A stretch of DNA of 64,000 nucleotides, from NCBI GenBank assembly GCA_019828595.1, contig JAHQRK010000014.1, positions 682,001 to 746,000 of the forward strand. The letters are read 5' to 3'. The position numbers and the translations under genes are program-made. The DNA comes from Aphanomyces cochlioides (lineage: Eukaryota > Oomycota > Saprolegniomycetes > Saprolegniales > Verrucalvaceae). Below are positions 31,836 to 41,766 of this stretch, one piece after another. Position 1 is the stretch's first letter; each line of letters opens with the position of its first letter. The notes beneath the pieces were generated by a model. The model saw nothing but the letters and a program-made list of their open reading frames with translations, was not told the DNA's origin and searched no databases.

Positions 31836-33317
31836 TTACAGGTTAGCAGAGCGAGTATAGTTGGCATGGTACGACACATTGGTGTAGACAATACGCTGGT
31901 AGCTGCTTCCAGCGGGACAGTAGCTAAACTTGACAGAGTCCCAAGGAGTTGGGCCAGAGCTAGCCGCGGGTGTTGCACGGAAAAGGACTTTGCCGCTTTG
32001 GATGCTTCCATAGACGGCTAGGAAGGCGCAGACGAGAATAGCAACGAGACACCAAACGCGCTCGGCCATCGAGACGTTCTTCCACATGACTTTTAAGTAA
32101 AACACCATGGGGAGAATCATCGTACACAACGACAAGCATGACGCACCAGTGAAGTCGAGCAAGTCGGACAAGCGGTCTTTCCACACGCAGGAAATCGCCG
32201 TGCAAGCCGCGACAACGATAATACGAAGCAGGGCGACTTTGGGGAACACACCAGGCGTTTGGTACGATTTCACGTCGTGTTCTTCATCAGCAGGCTCGAC
32301 TTTGGGCTGGGACTCTCTTGCTTGGTCGCGCGGTGTTTCAGCACTCTCATAACTTTCCTCCGAGTCAAAAATCGTGTCGTCGAGCTTGTGCAGGCCAAGA
32401 ATTAAACGTTCCAAGGTGTAGTACGCTGGGTAGATCAGGAGTCCAAACGCAATGATAATGTGCAGGAGCATGAACAGATTGGCGAGGATCACACCGCCAC
32501 GGTTGGCAGTGAAGCCAAAGACGGTAGGGGTTCCAGCAATCAAGAAGAGAATGTTCCCTGGCACTTGACAGCCCAAGAGGGACACGCCCGTGATCGACAC
32601 GGCGAGGAAAAACACCGAGATGATAGCCATGGAGAAGACAATCACGCGAGGCATTCGTGATGGCTCCGAGTGTTCGCGCTGCAACGATGGAATGACAAGG
32701 CCTGCACCGTAGGCAAGCGCCAAACTACCAAAGACAGACGCGACTTGCTTGAAACCAACATCGGGTTGCGGAATGCTCAGCCCATGCGAAGCTGGGGTCA
32801 TGTTGTCGAGCAGCAAGTAGAAGGCAATCACGTTGGCCAGGATTGTACCGAGAGCGCCAGCCGCAGCGGCAAACGCGCCTTCTTTCAAAGTTGGGATCAA
32901 ACAAATGGGCAACAATGTAATCGCGATCAAGATGATCCATGTCGTTTCTCGATATGAACTCGGGAAGATGATCACACCGATGGAGCCGCCAATGACCAAA
33001 AAGACAATCGGCACGAGGATACACGTCAGCATTTGCGTGATCAAAATCGCCCAGCGCCCAAATTGCCCCATGCAAAACCCCCCCAGGTCGGCAAACGTGC
33101 GCACGCGCTTGGGGGCGACCAGCATGAGCTTGGATATGCAAACCGTAGCGTATGTATTGACGAGCGCCATGTACACAAGCGCAGCGGAGGCCCATCCATA
33201 GCCAGCTGAGGCGTAGTTCTTGGGCATGCCGAGAGTTCCGATCCCGCAGACGGCGCAGAAGAGAGAGAACGTCACTTTTAAATCTTCCACCGTGAGGAAG
33301 GCAGTCTTGTCGCCCAT
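31836..33317 (-). CDS. AAAP-family amino acid transporter, divergent member (copy 7)
   Basis: Intact, 493 residues from ATG 33317 (MGDKTAFLTVEDLKV). It has the same 11-segment plan but many substitutions throughout: GIGTLGMP in TM1, IGGSIGVIIFP after TM3, and a longer acidic TM8-TM9 loop with DSEESYESAETPRDQARES. The C-terminal tail SSYQRIVYTNVSYHAN is unchanged and has sequons NVS and NYT. Its position 1.9 kb downstream of copy 8, and relics of this type downstream of copies 9 and 10, suggest it was part of a duplicated gene pair. Substrate may differ from the block-A group, but this cannot be read from sequence. Confidence 0.92.
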   Translation of the reverse strand: MGDKTAFLTVEDLKVTFSLFCAVCGIGTLGMPKNYASAGYGWASAALVYMALVNTYATVCISKLMLVAPKRVRTFADLGGFCMGQFGRWAILITQMLTCILVPIVFLVIGGSIGVIIFPSSYRETTWIILIAITLLPICLIPTLKEGAFAAAAGALGTILANVIAFYLLLDNMTPASHGLSIPQPDVGFKQVASVFGSLALAYGAGLVIPSLQREHSEPSRMPRVIVFSMAIISVFFLAVSITGVSLLGCQVPGNILFLIAGTPTVFGFTANRGGVILANLFMLLHIIIAFGLLIYPAYYTLERLILGLHKLDDTIFDSEESYESAETPRDQARESQPKVEPADEEHDVKSYQTPGVFPKVALLRIIVVAACTAISCVWKDRLSDLLDFTGASCLSLCTMILPMVFYLKVMWKNVSMAERVWCLVAILVCAFLAVYGSIQSGKVLFRATPAASSGPTPWDSVKFSYCPAGSSYQRIVYTNVSYHANYTRSANL

Positions 33318-33333
33318 GTTGAAATGCAGACAA

Positions 33334-33342
33334 GGTAAATTG
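33334..33342 (-). promoter_or_regulatory. flanking promoter element CAATTTACC, copy 7
   Basis: An exact fit to CAWTTTNYY, about 20 bases before the ATG. The preceding initiator is not clear. Confidence 0.5.
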
Positions 33343-33812
33343 AACACTGATGGCATTGTTCAATGGTTTGTAGCCCAACTGCGAGCTCCTCATCGCCATG
33401 GCTGTCCAGTCAAAGGCTTTGATCCCATGAAAGCACTTGCGACACGAAGACGTTCGAGCAATCTGGCATTGGTAGCATACGCAGGAATCCACAAGAAAAT
33501 GAACATGAACCAAGTTGAGTTTGGAAAATCAAAGCTCTTGATGCGTTCTGACGTGTCGGAGCTCCAACTTTCGCGCTGCGTCCGACGGCGACGGGCATAT
33601 TCAAGGAAATTCAGACTCATGCAATCAGATACGAAGCAACGCGATGCAACGGCGTCGATAAGAATGCAAGGAACGCGACGGGCGCGTTACAGCTGTACGA
33701 GCAAAATTGGGTGCGATTCAAATGCCAAGTGATGGCCATTGCGCAAACAGATTCGGATAGTGCGTCTCTTCAAGATGCACATAGTGTCGCGTCACTGTCT
33801 CTCGGTTGTACT
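33343..33812. other. unassigned, protein-like open stretch
   Basis: A plus-strand frame from about 33560 to 33820 reads like an old coding fragment (FKEIQTHAIRYEATRC, ALQLYEQNWVRFKCQ) without a start codon, and is cut by the TIR element. Family not recognised; may be a gene remnant. Confidence 0.3.
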
Positions 33813-33819
33813 CTTGCGA

Positions 33820-34453
33820 GAAATGGACTTTTGCCAAAAGTGGGGACTATTTTACTAATTTTACCAAAAGTGGGACAATTATGTCAAAAGTGGGGGCTGA
33901 ATGATAGAAAGTGGCCCCCACTAATGAAGAAAGTCAGGTTTCCCTGTTCAAAGTGTGATGCCACCTTTTCTAGCAAGCACAACATGAAAGTTCATCAAAC
34001 ACGACGAATTTGCAAGGAAAACCGAAACACAAATCTTCGGAAAAAACGGCCTACAATGTACAGCTGTAATGCCGCAAAGAAGGTAGAGAGGGCAAGGGAT
34101 GTAGAGCTGCTGGAGATGCTCTTAAGCGCAACAAGTACGTTCCCAAGTTAAAAAGATGTATTATCTGCCAATCTACAGCAAGAAAATCATGTTCTTGTAC
34201 AGAACAAGGCTTTGCCCTGGCGGTCCACCTTGGATGGTTGGTGTCTGTCTTCTTCGTTTACCATGGCAATTCTTCCATTGACTGTCGAGTCACACTAATT
34301 AGGCGAATTTCATACTATATATTAATTTTAACATTAATTTAAATAATGGCCCCCACTGTTGGAAATTCCAAGGGTCAAAAAGCCCCACTTTTGACATAAT
34401 TGTCCCACTTTTGGTAAAATTAGTAAAATAGTCCCCACTTTTGGCAAAAGCCC
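33820..34453. mobile_element. TIR DNA element with 68-bp inverted ends
   Basis: Perfect or near-perfect inverted repeats 33828-33895 and 34383-34450, themselves built of three CAAAAGTGGG units. A 7-bp direct repeat CTTGCGA (33813-33819 and 34454-34460) flanks the element as a probable target duplication. The left end has a few extra bases outside the repeat. Superfamily not assigned; a 7-bp duplication is compatible with several (hAT- or Mutator-like). Confidence 0.65.
33924..34151 (+). CDS. small Cys/His finger ORF inside the TIR element
   Basis: 75 residues from ATG 33924. It contains CSKC, 12 residues, then H, five residues, C, a C2HC finger-like pattern, followed by a basic stretch. A one-base shift at the stop opens a second Cys-rich piece (KRCIICQ...CSCTEQGFALAVH...YH, to about 34260) reminiscent of the C-terminal cysteine domain of PiggyBac-like transposases. 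The two could be parts of one degraded transposase. Low confidence on family. Confidence 0.35.
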   Translation: MKKVRFPCSKCDATFSSKHNMKVHQTRRICKENRNTNLRKKRPTMYSCNAAKKVERARDVELLEMLLSATSTFPS

Positions 34454-34460
34454 CTTGCGA

Positions 34461-35207
34461 ATTGAAACACGACTTGAGCGATTTCTTGAAGTGGAAACCA
34501 CGACTGGAACGTGGTTGGAGTGCGAAAGTACAATCGTGTGGTATGTGTCAGTCCATGAAGATTGATCACTCGACCACTGCAAAAGACTCGTCAACGAGTG
34601 ACTACTCGGATCAATGTACCTTACCACCGCCACGTCCGGGAGAGATCGCTTGGTTTGTCACTACGGAAGGCATTGCAAAGGCGACAAGGCAGTTTATTGC
34701 GTGGTGTTGTTGGCAAACTCCAAACATGAAATTAGCAGTGCACTCCTTCGATTTCTCGGTCGTCGCACCACACGATATCACTTTGACTGCATGTGTGTAA
34801 GACACTTCACAGGCGCTATCCTTTCCGAGCCACCGTTTAGCCGTCTTCGCTCTACTGCTACATACGTGCAAAGAATAGCTTGACGTTGGTCGAACGCCAA
34901 GACATCCCGAATATCTGACATGGAGGATTGCATGTGTGGATGAGTAGACTCTTTTGACCGCCTCCATTTTCCCAACGAGGAGTAGACCCGACAGTTTTGC
35001 AATCAACATAGGGTGAAGCTGCGGATCATGACCACAGCAAATACTTGCTGAATGCGTCAGTTCCTGATGCTCTTGAGTAAAGACTGCTTTGATTGTGTTC
35101 CCAACACTCTATTGTTTGCCGAGCAAGTCTAGTCTCGAGTGCTTTTCAAAATACATCTTTCACACATGTACATTACAAAAGGAGAGTAACAATATAGCCC
35201 AGACAAT
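34461..35207. other. unassigned intergenic
   Basis: A 119-codon plus frame begins inside the TIR repeat and runs to 34800; this start and the mixed composition argue against a gene. Nothing else recognised. Confidence 0.4.
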
Positions 35208-36680
35208 CTACAAGGTGGTGGTTTGAGTGTAGTTGGCATGGTACGACACGTTTGTGTATACGATGCGTTGGTAGCTGCTGCCAGCAGGGCAATAGTGGAA
35301 CTTGACATTGTCCCAAGTAGCAGGAGAGCTCGGCGCTGGGTTGAAAAGGACCTTGCCAGTTTGGATGCTCTCGTGCACGGCCAAGAAGAGGCAGAGGAGG
35401 ACGGCGATCACGATCCAAATCTTTTCAAGGAGGCCAATCTTGTTGTAGAACACCTTCATGTAGAAGATCATGGGCAAAATCATGCAGCAGAGAGACATGC
35501 AGGAGGCACCAGTGAAGTCCAACAAGTCAGAAAACTGGTCCTTCCATGCAATGGCAATGGCAACACAAGCGACGACGACAAGGATGCGAAGCGCAGCGAC
35601 CTTGGGGTACACACCGGGTTGTTGGTACGTCTTGGAGTCCAAATCGTGGTCTTCGTTGAATTCCTTGTTATCCAGCGCATTTCCAACCTTTTCAGCATCA
35701 GGAGTACTAACGGCTTCGTATCCAGCTTCAAGCTGAGGAGTTTCAAAATTGTGCTTGTGCAATCCAAGGAACAATCCTTCCATGATGAAGTAGGCTGGAT
35801 ACATGATGACAGCGAACGCGATCGTGATGTGCAATTGCATGAACAAGCAGGCCAAGATGACGCCACCACGGTTGGCAGTGAAGCCGAGGGCCGTTGGGGA
35901 ACCAGCAATCGAGAAGAGCAAGTTGCCGGGGATTTGGCAACCCACAAACGACACACCCGTGACAGCGATGGTCAAAAAGAAAACAGAAACGATACCCATC
36001 GTCACCATAATCACACGAGGCATGCGCGTTGGCTCCGAGTGTTCGCGCTGAAGCTCAGGGACAACGATACCAGCACCATACGCCAAGGCCAAACTGCCAA
36101 ACACACCAGCGACTTGCTTGAAGCCGACGTCAGGCTTTGGAGTGGTCAAACCCTTCGACACAGGTTCCATATTGTCGACCAACAAGTAGACAGCAACGAC
36201 ATCAGCAAGGATCGTTCCCAAGCAACCAGCAGCAGCGGTAAACGCACCTTCCTTCAACGTTGGGGTCAAGCACACAGGGAGAAGCGACAGGCCCATCAAG
36301 ATGATCCATGTCGTGTCTACGTACGACTGGGGAAACAAAATCGTCAAGATGGAACCACCCAACACCAAATACACAATCGGGATCATGACGCACGTCAACA
36401 TTTGCGTGATCATAATCAACCAGCGACCAGTCTTTCCCATCGAGAATTCGCCCAAGTCGGCAAACGTGCGCACAGACTTGGGGGCGACAAGCATGATCTT
36501 GGAGATGCACACCGTGGCGTAAATGTTGACAATACCCATGAAGACCAAGGCGAGCGTCGCCCAGACATACCCAGCCGAGGCGTAGTTCTTGGGCATGCTC
36601 AGCGTACCGACGCCGTACACACAGCAGAAGAGCGAGAAGCACATCTTCACGTCTTCGAGGGTGAGGAAAGGCTTTCCCAT
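35208..36680 (-). CDS. AAAP-family amino acid transporter, block-B type (copy 8)
   Basis: Intact, 490 residues from ATG 36680 (MGKPFLTLEDVKMCFSLF). Eleven segments, GVGTLSMP in TM1, GRWLIMITQML in TM3, and a TM8-TM9 loop with ETPQLEAGYEAVSTPDAEK. The C-terminus NVSYHANYTQTTTL has two sequons. It differs from the block-A group in that loop and in the GKVLFNPAPSSPATWDNVKF stretch after TM11, so a different substrate preference is possible but not shown. The opposite strand is open along the whole gene, a by-product of biased codon use. Confidence 0.92.
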   Translation of the reverse strand: MGKPFLTLEDVKMCFSLFCCVYGVGTLSMPKNYASAGYVWATLALVFMGIVNIYATVCISKIMLVAPKSVRTFADLGEFSMGKTGRWLIMITQMLTCVMIPIVYLVLGGSILTILFPQSYVDTTWIILMGLSLLPVCLTPTLKEGAFTAAAGCLGTILADVVAVYLLVDNMEPVSKGLTTPKPDVGFKQVAGVFGSLALAYGAGIVVPELQREHSEPTRMPRVIMVTMGIVSVFFLTIAVTGVSFVGCQIPGNLLFSIAGSPTALGFTANRGGVILACLFMQLHITIAFAVIMYPAYFIMEGLFLGLHKHNFETPQLEAGYEAVSTPDAEKVGNALDNKEFNEDHDLDSKTYQQPGVYPKVAALRILVVVACVAIAIAWKDQFSDLLDFTGASCMSLCCMILPMIFYMKVFYNKIGLLEKIWIVIAVLLCLFLAVHESIQTGKVLFNPAPSSPATWDNVKFHYCPAGSSYQRIVYTNVSYHANYTQTTTL

Positions 36681-36705
36681 GGTTGTTGTCGACGTGAGGC
36701 GAATT

Positions 36706-36723
36706 GGAAAATGGCAATCGAGA
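36706..36723 (-). promoter_or_regulatory. core promoter motif CGATTGCCATTTTCC, copy 8
   Basis: CATTTTCC nearly fits the oomycete flanking element and is preceded by an ATTGC initiator-like stretch, 26-43 bases before the ATG. The same motif precedes copies 9-11. Confidence 0.5.
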
Positions 36724-38071
36724 TGGGCAAGTTGGTGCGGTTGCTCTCACGATCCAATCACAAACGAGGCGATAGATTCTTGAACCTTGCATGTCTATGA
36801 TATTTGTACCACAGAACCACATACACCCAGGTGCATCCACATGGATTCGGTGCAATTGTTTGCAGAAACTTCTTCAGTGGGGATAGGAGCAGCCTTTTTG
36901 GACAAACCAGCGTCGGTCATTCGGGAAAGGCTCTGACGCGAACTGCCTGTTTACATATGGCAGCGTCGTTACTGTATTGTTCAACTGGATGCAATACTTG
37001 ATTATTCTTACCGAAGGAGTCGGATGCCAGTGTGTTCAATCATCCAAGCCGGCTTTTGGAGGGATGGAAAGAAACGAAACGCAACGCTCCGTCGGCCTAT
37101 CACTCAATTCGTTGTGGGGTCATTTTGAGTGAACAGCATGGTTGAGCCACTGGATTTGTTTAAATAGTCCACTTTGCATACTGACGTCCACTTGATCGAC
37201 ATAATAGTTTTGTTTTAAAAAACAAAACTATTATTTGATATCTGGCGCTTGGTATTGTTACATACACTCTAAATTGTGACCGGGGTGAAAAATGTATCTA
37301 TTTTTCCAAATCTATTCGAAATCTATAGCCAATCAGAATCGAGTATTTGTCTTCTTGACAAAAACACACACAAAACACACATTCAAAACTTTACTTTATT
37401 GAATGTACTGTCATATTACACTTGAACTCACTATGCCTGAATAGTATTTGAGAATACTTCAATTTTTTGTCAAAAATACAAATTTCAGTGAAAAAGACAA
37501 TGAGTCGTACCTGAAATAAGAAATAAAGCGGTCGAACATATTCCGTTCTCAACAGGCCTTAGCTGGCGCCGCCTACCTGCGGCCTTTCGCGATGAGAATT
37601 AAAACAAAGAAATCACTTTTTGGTGCACATTTGGAGCTCTCTCCTCCGAGACATTCTCCGACAGAAATTTATTCTCTCAACCTCCACTTCGTTTCGGTGA
37701 GAGCATTTTCTGGTCGGATGCCTGACGTCGTTGTCGACGTGTGAGGTTAGGTCATGTTTGAAACAAAGAGCTTGCTCAGGAATAGCAAGTGTGACTGGCT
37801 CCAATAATAACTACATAGTCGGCTAAATTTTGAGGGTAATCTCAAAATTTAGCCGACCGATAACTCTCTGTGACACCTGCAGGGTTTTATTTCGTACCAC
37901 GTACTACCAAAGAACAATACAGTACTGTAACTTTTGTTTTCAGTTCCATTTCACCAAGTGTCAACTGTCTTCTCCGGAGTAATTCATTTTTGCAAGGTTA
38001 CTAGTAGTCGTTGATGGGGTGTGCGGCGCAGTTTCTGAGCGCGTGCTACAGTACAATCGGAGTCGGTCAGA
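36724..38071. other. intergenic, with perfect hairpins at 37202-37233 and 37818-37857
   Basis: No gene recognised. The first hairpin has 15-bp arms of TAATAGTTTTGTTTT and a 2-base loop. The second has 17-bp arms (GTCGGCTAAATTTTGAG) and a 6-base loop. Block B begins near 38030. Confidence 0.6.
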
Positions 38072-38081
38072 GCCAGAGTCA

Positions 38082-38673
38082 GAGAAATTCCCTCATTAAA
38101 ACAGTACCACTGTTGTTCGGACCCCTTGAAGCTGTTGCAATGAGGGAAAGACCTTATCCGGCAGAAGCCCTCTAAATTGCCAAAATAAGTTATCCGGATC
38201 TACACAGAAATGCGCTTTCAACATCACTTGGTGACCTTTTTGAAGCAATACACAGTCGCCCCAATTAAAAAATATACCGTCTACGACTTAGCTTGTCGAC
38301 CACGATTGGCGCGACCACTAATATTTAATGCACGGTGCACGGCCAGTATGGCTTCACGTTGAATGGCCATGCCCTGCATCCATATCGTTTGCGCTTCAAC
38401 TGGCAAGCTGACTTTCCTATCGTCACACGTTAGTACACCAAATCCAATACAAAATCTCACCTTTCTTTTGGCTGTCCAAACGGCAAGGTCTAGGCATGCT
38501 TCACTGACGTGTTGGTCCTTTGACTGTATGAGGAAGAAATTCCCTATATCTGTTATCCGGATAAGGTATTTTGGCAATTTAGAGGGCTTTCTGCCGGATA
38601 AGGTCTTTCCCCCATTGCAACAGCTTCAATGGGTCCGAACAACAGTGGTACTGTTTTAATGAGGGAATTTCTC
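38082..38673. mobile_element. Mutator-like (MULE) non-autonomous element, 10-bp target duplication
   Basis: Inverted ends of about 118 bp (38082-38199 and 38555-38673) starting GAGAAATTCCCTC, with only a few mismatches. The direct repeat GCCAGAGTCA flanks it at 38072-38081 and 38674-38683. Two paralogous unoccupied sites exist in this window (near 57318 and 60956), showing GCCAGAGTCA once. Long TIRs and a 9-11 bp duplication are the Mutator pattern. No transposase inside. Confidence 0.85.
38281..38553 (-). other. gene-fragment-like insert of the MULE, with an intron-like segment
   Basis: The minus strand reads like coding DNA on both sides (DQHVSEACLDLAVWTAKRK and VSLPVEAQTIWMQGMAIQ). Between them lies a 44-base segment 38460-38417 that starts GTGAG, has TACTAAC at 38435-38429 and ends ATAG. 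Removing it changes the frame, so if it is a true intron the fragment is already damaged. It could be a captured host exon pair (Pack-MULE); the source gene is not recognised. Confidence 0.4.
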
Positions 38674-38683
38674 GCCAGAGTCA

Positions 38684-39513
38684 TGAAGCAGAATACTACC
38701 GGGTAGTACACAATTGTGCGGATGTGGCATGCCAACCAATTGGAATGACATTAAATTGGTAGGAAATTTCAAGCGACTGATCTGCTACTCCTCCCTCGGA
38801 AATTCCTTTGTCCTTGCGTTTGCACACTTCATATCTCTCACACACCACGAAACTCACCACAGCAGCCACGCGTACAATTGGCACCACATACTATGCGATG
38901 CCAATTGTACGCGTGGCTGCTGTGTACATATTGTGTCTAACGACCACGCGTGCTATTGGCACCACATACTATGGGGTGGTAATAGGACGCGTGGTCGTTA
39001 GACACAATATGTCAAACGAATTGATACAGTGCCTCGTTACAGTGTACATTCTCTGGTCGCATTGGAACAATTGGCGGCTGTGTTGGAGCATGTGTTTGAG
39101 CTATTTTGGACATCTTGTCGAAAACTTGCAAACCTTCCTGAACTTTTCTCCCGTGGATGACTACGTCGTTCGCATTGAACATTGTCTAAGGTTTTTCATC
39201 GATTTTGCAGACACAGGTATGTAGGTTTCGACTAGGTAGGCGGTAAGGCCGTGCCGCCTTTCCCATTAACATCAAATTCAAACCCTGAGGGCGTCTAATC
39301 CAAGACGTTCACGAACATGTTGAAGTTTGTGTGGAACTACACCTTTTTACCTTCAAGTTCGTAAGTTGGTACAGAGAAGCCTCCTGCGAGCGTACACTAT
39401 GAACTGTTGAAATCAATACGTATTAAATGACAAAGGTATTATCAAGCGTGCTACTGTTTTGCCATTGGTGAGAATATTTGGAAGCTGAGCAGTATTGTGG
39501 TTTTAATAAAAAA
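38684..39513. repeat. block B upstream region with two large hairpins
   Basis: Matches 57350-57540 and 61000-61200 (GTGGCATGCC, CCTTGCGTTTGCACACTT, ACAATTGGCACCACATA, GTCAAACGAATTGATACAG). Relative to those copies it has gained about 120 bases forming two hairpins at 38859-38923 and 38926-39012. No gene. Confidence 0.7.
38859..39012. repeat. two adjacent long perfect hairpins (25- and 26-bp stems)
   Basis: Stem 1: 38859-38883 with 38899-38923 (core CCACGCGTACAATTGG). Stem 2: 38926-38951 with 38987-39012 (core GTCTAACGACCACGCG). Their sequence is the local ACGCGT..ATTGGCACCACATACTATG unit copied in alternating orientation, absent from the two paralogous blocks. Confidence 0.85.
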
Positions 39514-39517
39514 CTGG

Positions 39518-40385
39518 TGTGACAGGGAAGACCTCAAGAAGTATATGTGTGAGGCGAAGTTAGGGAGGAGAAGTGAGGAACCCCCTCAGCTGAAGCCGAC
39601 CAGGACACGGCACGCCCCGAAGCAAGAAACAAAGCAACCGAACATTCGCCCTAGCGACGACGCGACCTGGGTGGCGAACTTGAACCCACCAATCGAAATC
39701 AGACAGGGTTCGATGGCCAATTACAGCTGTGGGCGCGCCGTCGATACTGTTTGCAGGATCGACAACCCGGAGCTTGGCAAAGTACAGCGACACTAGCCAA
39801 TGTGGGCCTGCCAAGAATGCCTTTTGTACCAATAAAGAGTTCAGAGCGGCGAAGGCCAGCCATCGAGAGTGTAAGCAACTCGAGGCGTAAAGTAACGAAG
39901 GCAAGAAAGAGCTCAGAGCCACAAGAACCAGTCAACGAGACGTGAGCAACCTTTAGTGTAGAGAATTTGAGGCTAAATACGATAAAAAACTTCCGCTTTT
40001 GCCTTGTATGGATCACTGAGTCCTTACGACCACTGCCGAGAAGTTTACTACGCCAAGAATTGTCGTTGGAGCCGTTGACTGTCTTTATTTGCTGCGGCGG
40101 TGTCCTGTGTCGGTTGTATGTGCCTTTCATTGTGTGCGCCGACCTCTTCTGTACTGTTTCCCCCCTTTCTGTATTGCCCTGTACCCGTGCCCAAGTCTGC
40201 CACAGTCATGCCGGGCAGCAAGACCACACTTTTCCTCCCGAACTTCCCCAAGTTCATCTTTCCCAGTTTCTCCCACGTTGTTTGCGCTTGGCCACGCCCC
40301 CTGGGAGTCGAAAGCCGTATATCAAAGAACTACACCCATTATCCTTGTGCCGAGCGAGCCTTCTATCTCTCTCACCCATCTCACA
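39518..40385 (+). repeat. 5' LTR (868 bp)
   Basis: TGTGACAGGG...CATCTCACA. It differs from the 3' LTR at about five positions by eye (for example the base pairs in GCGAAGTT/GCGAAATT, GTGAGG/GTAAGG, GACACTAG/GACATTAG, CCACAAG/CCGCAAG, AAATACG/AAAGACG), implying recent insertion. Confidence 0.95.
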
Positions 40386-40387
40386 AT

Positions 40388-40404
40388 TGGAGCGCCAGAC
40401 CGGG
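40388..40404 (+). other. primer binding site
   Basis: TGGAGCGCCAGACCGGG begins two bases after the LTR. Its complement ends in CCA like a tRNA 3' end. The tRNA was not identified. Confidence 0.7.
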
Positions 40405-40415
40405 TTTAGCCTCCT

Positions 40416-41766
40416 ATGAGTTCAATCAAAAACAACATGGTAGACTCTCCGCAGCATGTGACGAGTGAGCGCCAAGTCAATGAAGGAAGCAATGTCCCGA
40501 CTTCGCCGACTTGGTATCCGAAGGAAGGCGAAGGCCTGAAATCTGTCATCCTAGCCCATCCTTCGGCCCGGGGTGATACTAGACGCCAATCTCATGGCTC
40601 TGGAACCCCTCTGAAACAGCCACGACGCCGCATTCCGTGGTAACCCTGGCTATGCTCGAAGCCAACAACGAGCAACTCATCCGACAGCTAATGCCTATGA
40701 TGAAGAACACTACGCCACGTGCCCCTGAGCTTGACGATTGGATCGACGATGATCCTACCCCTGTGGGCATCCTTCAAGAGAACCCAAACACCATTCGGTT
40801 GATGCCTGTGGAAACGATACCTGTCTTCGATGGCAACCGTGAGGATCGAGATGCGGCGGCAACATGGCTCAGCCGTTTCGAAGAAACCGCCTTTTCATGC
40901 GGATGGAGCGACGTCGAAACGCTCCGTCGCTTCAAGTTACACACGGCGAAGCCTGTCCAAGATTGGGTGAGTCAATTAGACCCCAGCTTCAAAGCGTCCT
41001 GGCCGAACCTCCGAGCGCGATTCCGGCGGGAATATGTCCGCAGCCGCGTATCCAAGGAAGCCGTCTACTACAATATGAGACAGCGACCTGGTGAACACGT
41101 GAAGGATTACTTTGTCCGACTCAATGCGGCCGCCATCAATATTCGCTTGGATTATCGACGCAGCCGCTCTATCCTGGACGATCACATCGATCATTTTGCC
41201 AACTCCCTCCTGGATACTGCATTGGGCACTGTCATCCGACAGCAACAATTTGTATCGATCGATAACCTGGAATCCTACTTGGAGCGCCAACTGGCCAACG
41301 GCACGACGGCCAAGTTTCGAGCGGATACATCGACCCCGAAACAGACCACCAACACCATCCCCATCAGCGACCGAGTCAAGGCCAAGAAGAACAACGTACA
41401 ATTCATGGATGAAGGCCTTGGCTCTTCCCGTATGTCGCCTCCCTATGCTTCGCCTTCCTATCTCTCGCCGGAGCGGAGATTTATGCGTTGGGGAGAAACA
41501 ACAGCATGGCGAAGCGCATTCATTGTGGCGAATGTGGGCGAGAGCACTACTCAATTGATGGACAATGCTGGTCAAATGTCTTCTGTACGCTGTGTAACAA
41601 AATGGGCCATCCCGAGAACAATTGCTTCAAGGCATGTGCGATCTGCACCCCACCCCACAACAAGTATGAACGATGCGAGAAGAGCGAAAGGGTGGCTGAA
41701 TTGAAGGAATTTCTTGAGGCCCATGCCATCGAAGGAATGCCGTCGCTGGATTGTTTAAAATTCTAA
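40416..41766 (+). pseudogene. gag: capsid-like region and nucleocapsid zinc knuckle
   Basis: Probable start ATG 40416 (MSSIKNNMVDSPQH). A frame change near 40575 leads into the retrotransposon gag domain (IPVFDGNREDRDAAATWLSR, WPNLRARFRREYV). A second change near 41490 leads to the zinc-binding part: CGECGREH and the CCHC knuckle CTLCNKMGHPENNC. Both changes are to the preceding frame, as expected from single-base losses. The last gag frame ends at TAA 41764-41766, immediately after the slippery site. Role: assembly of the virus-like particle and RNA binding. Confidence 0.8.

Noticed and set aside
39967..40419. 100-150 codon frames within the LTRs
   Set aside because: They are duplicated exactly with the LTRs, overlap each other in three frames and have no homology; LTRs are regulatory.
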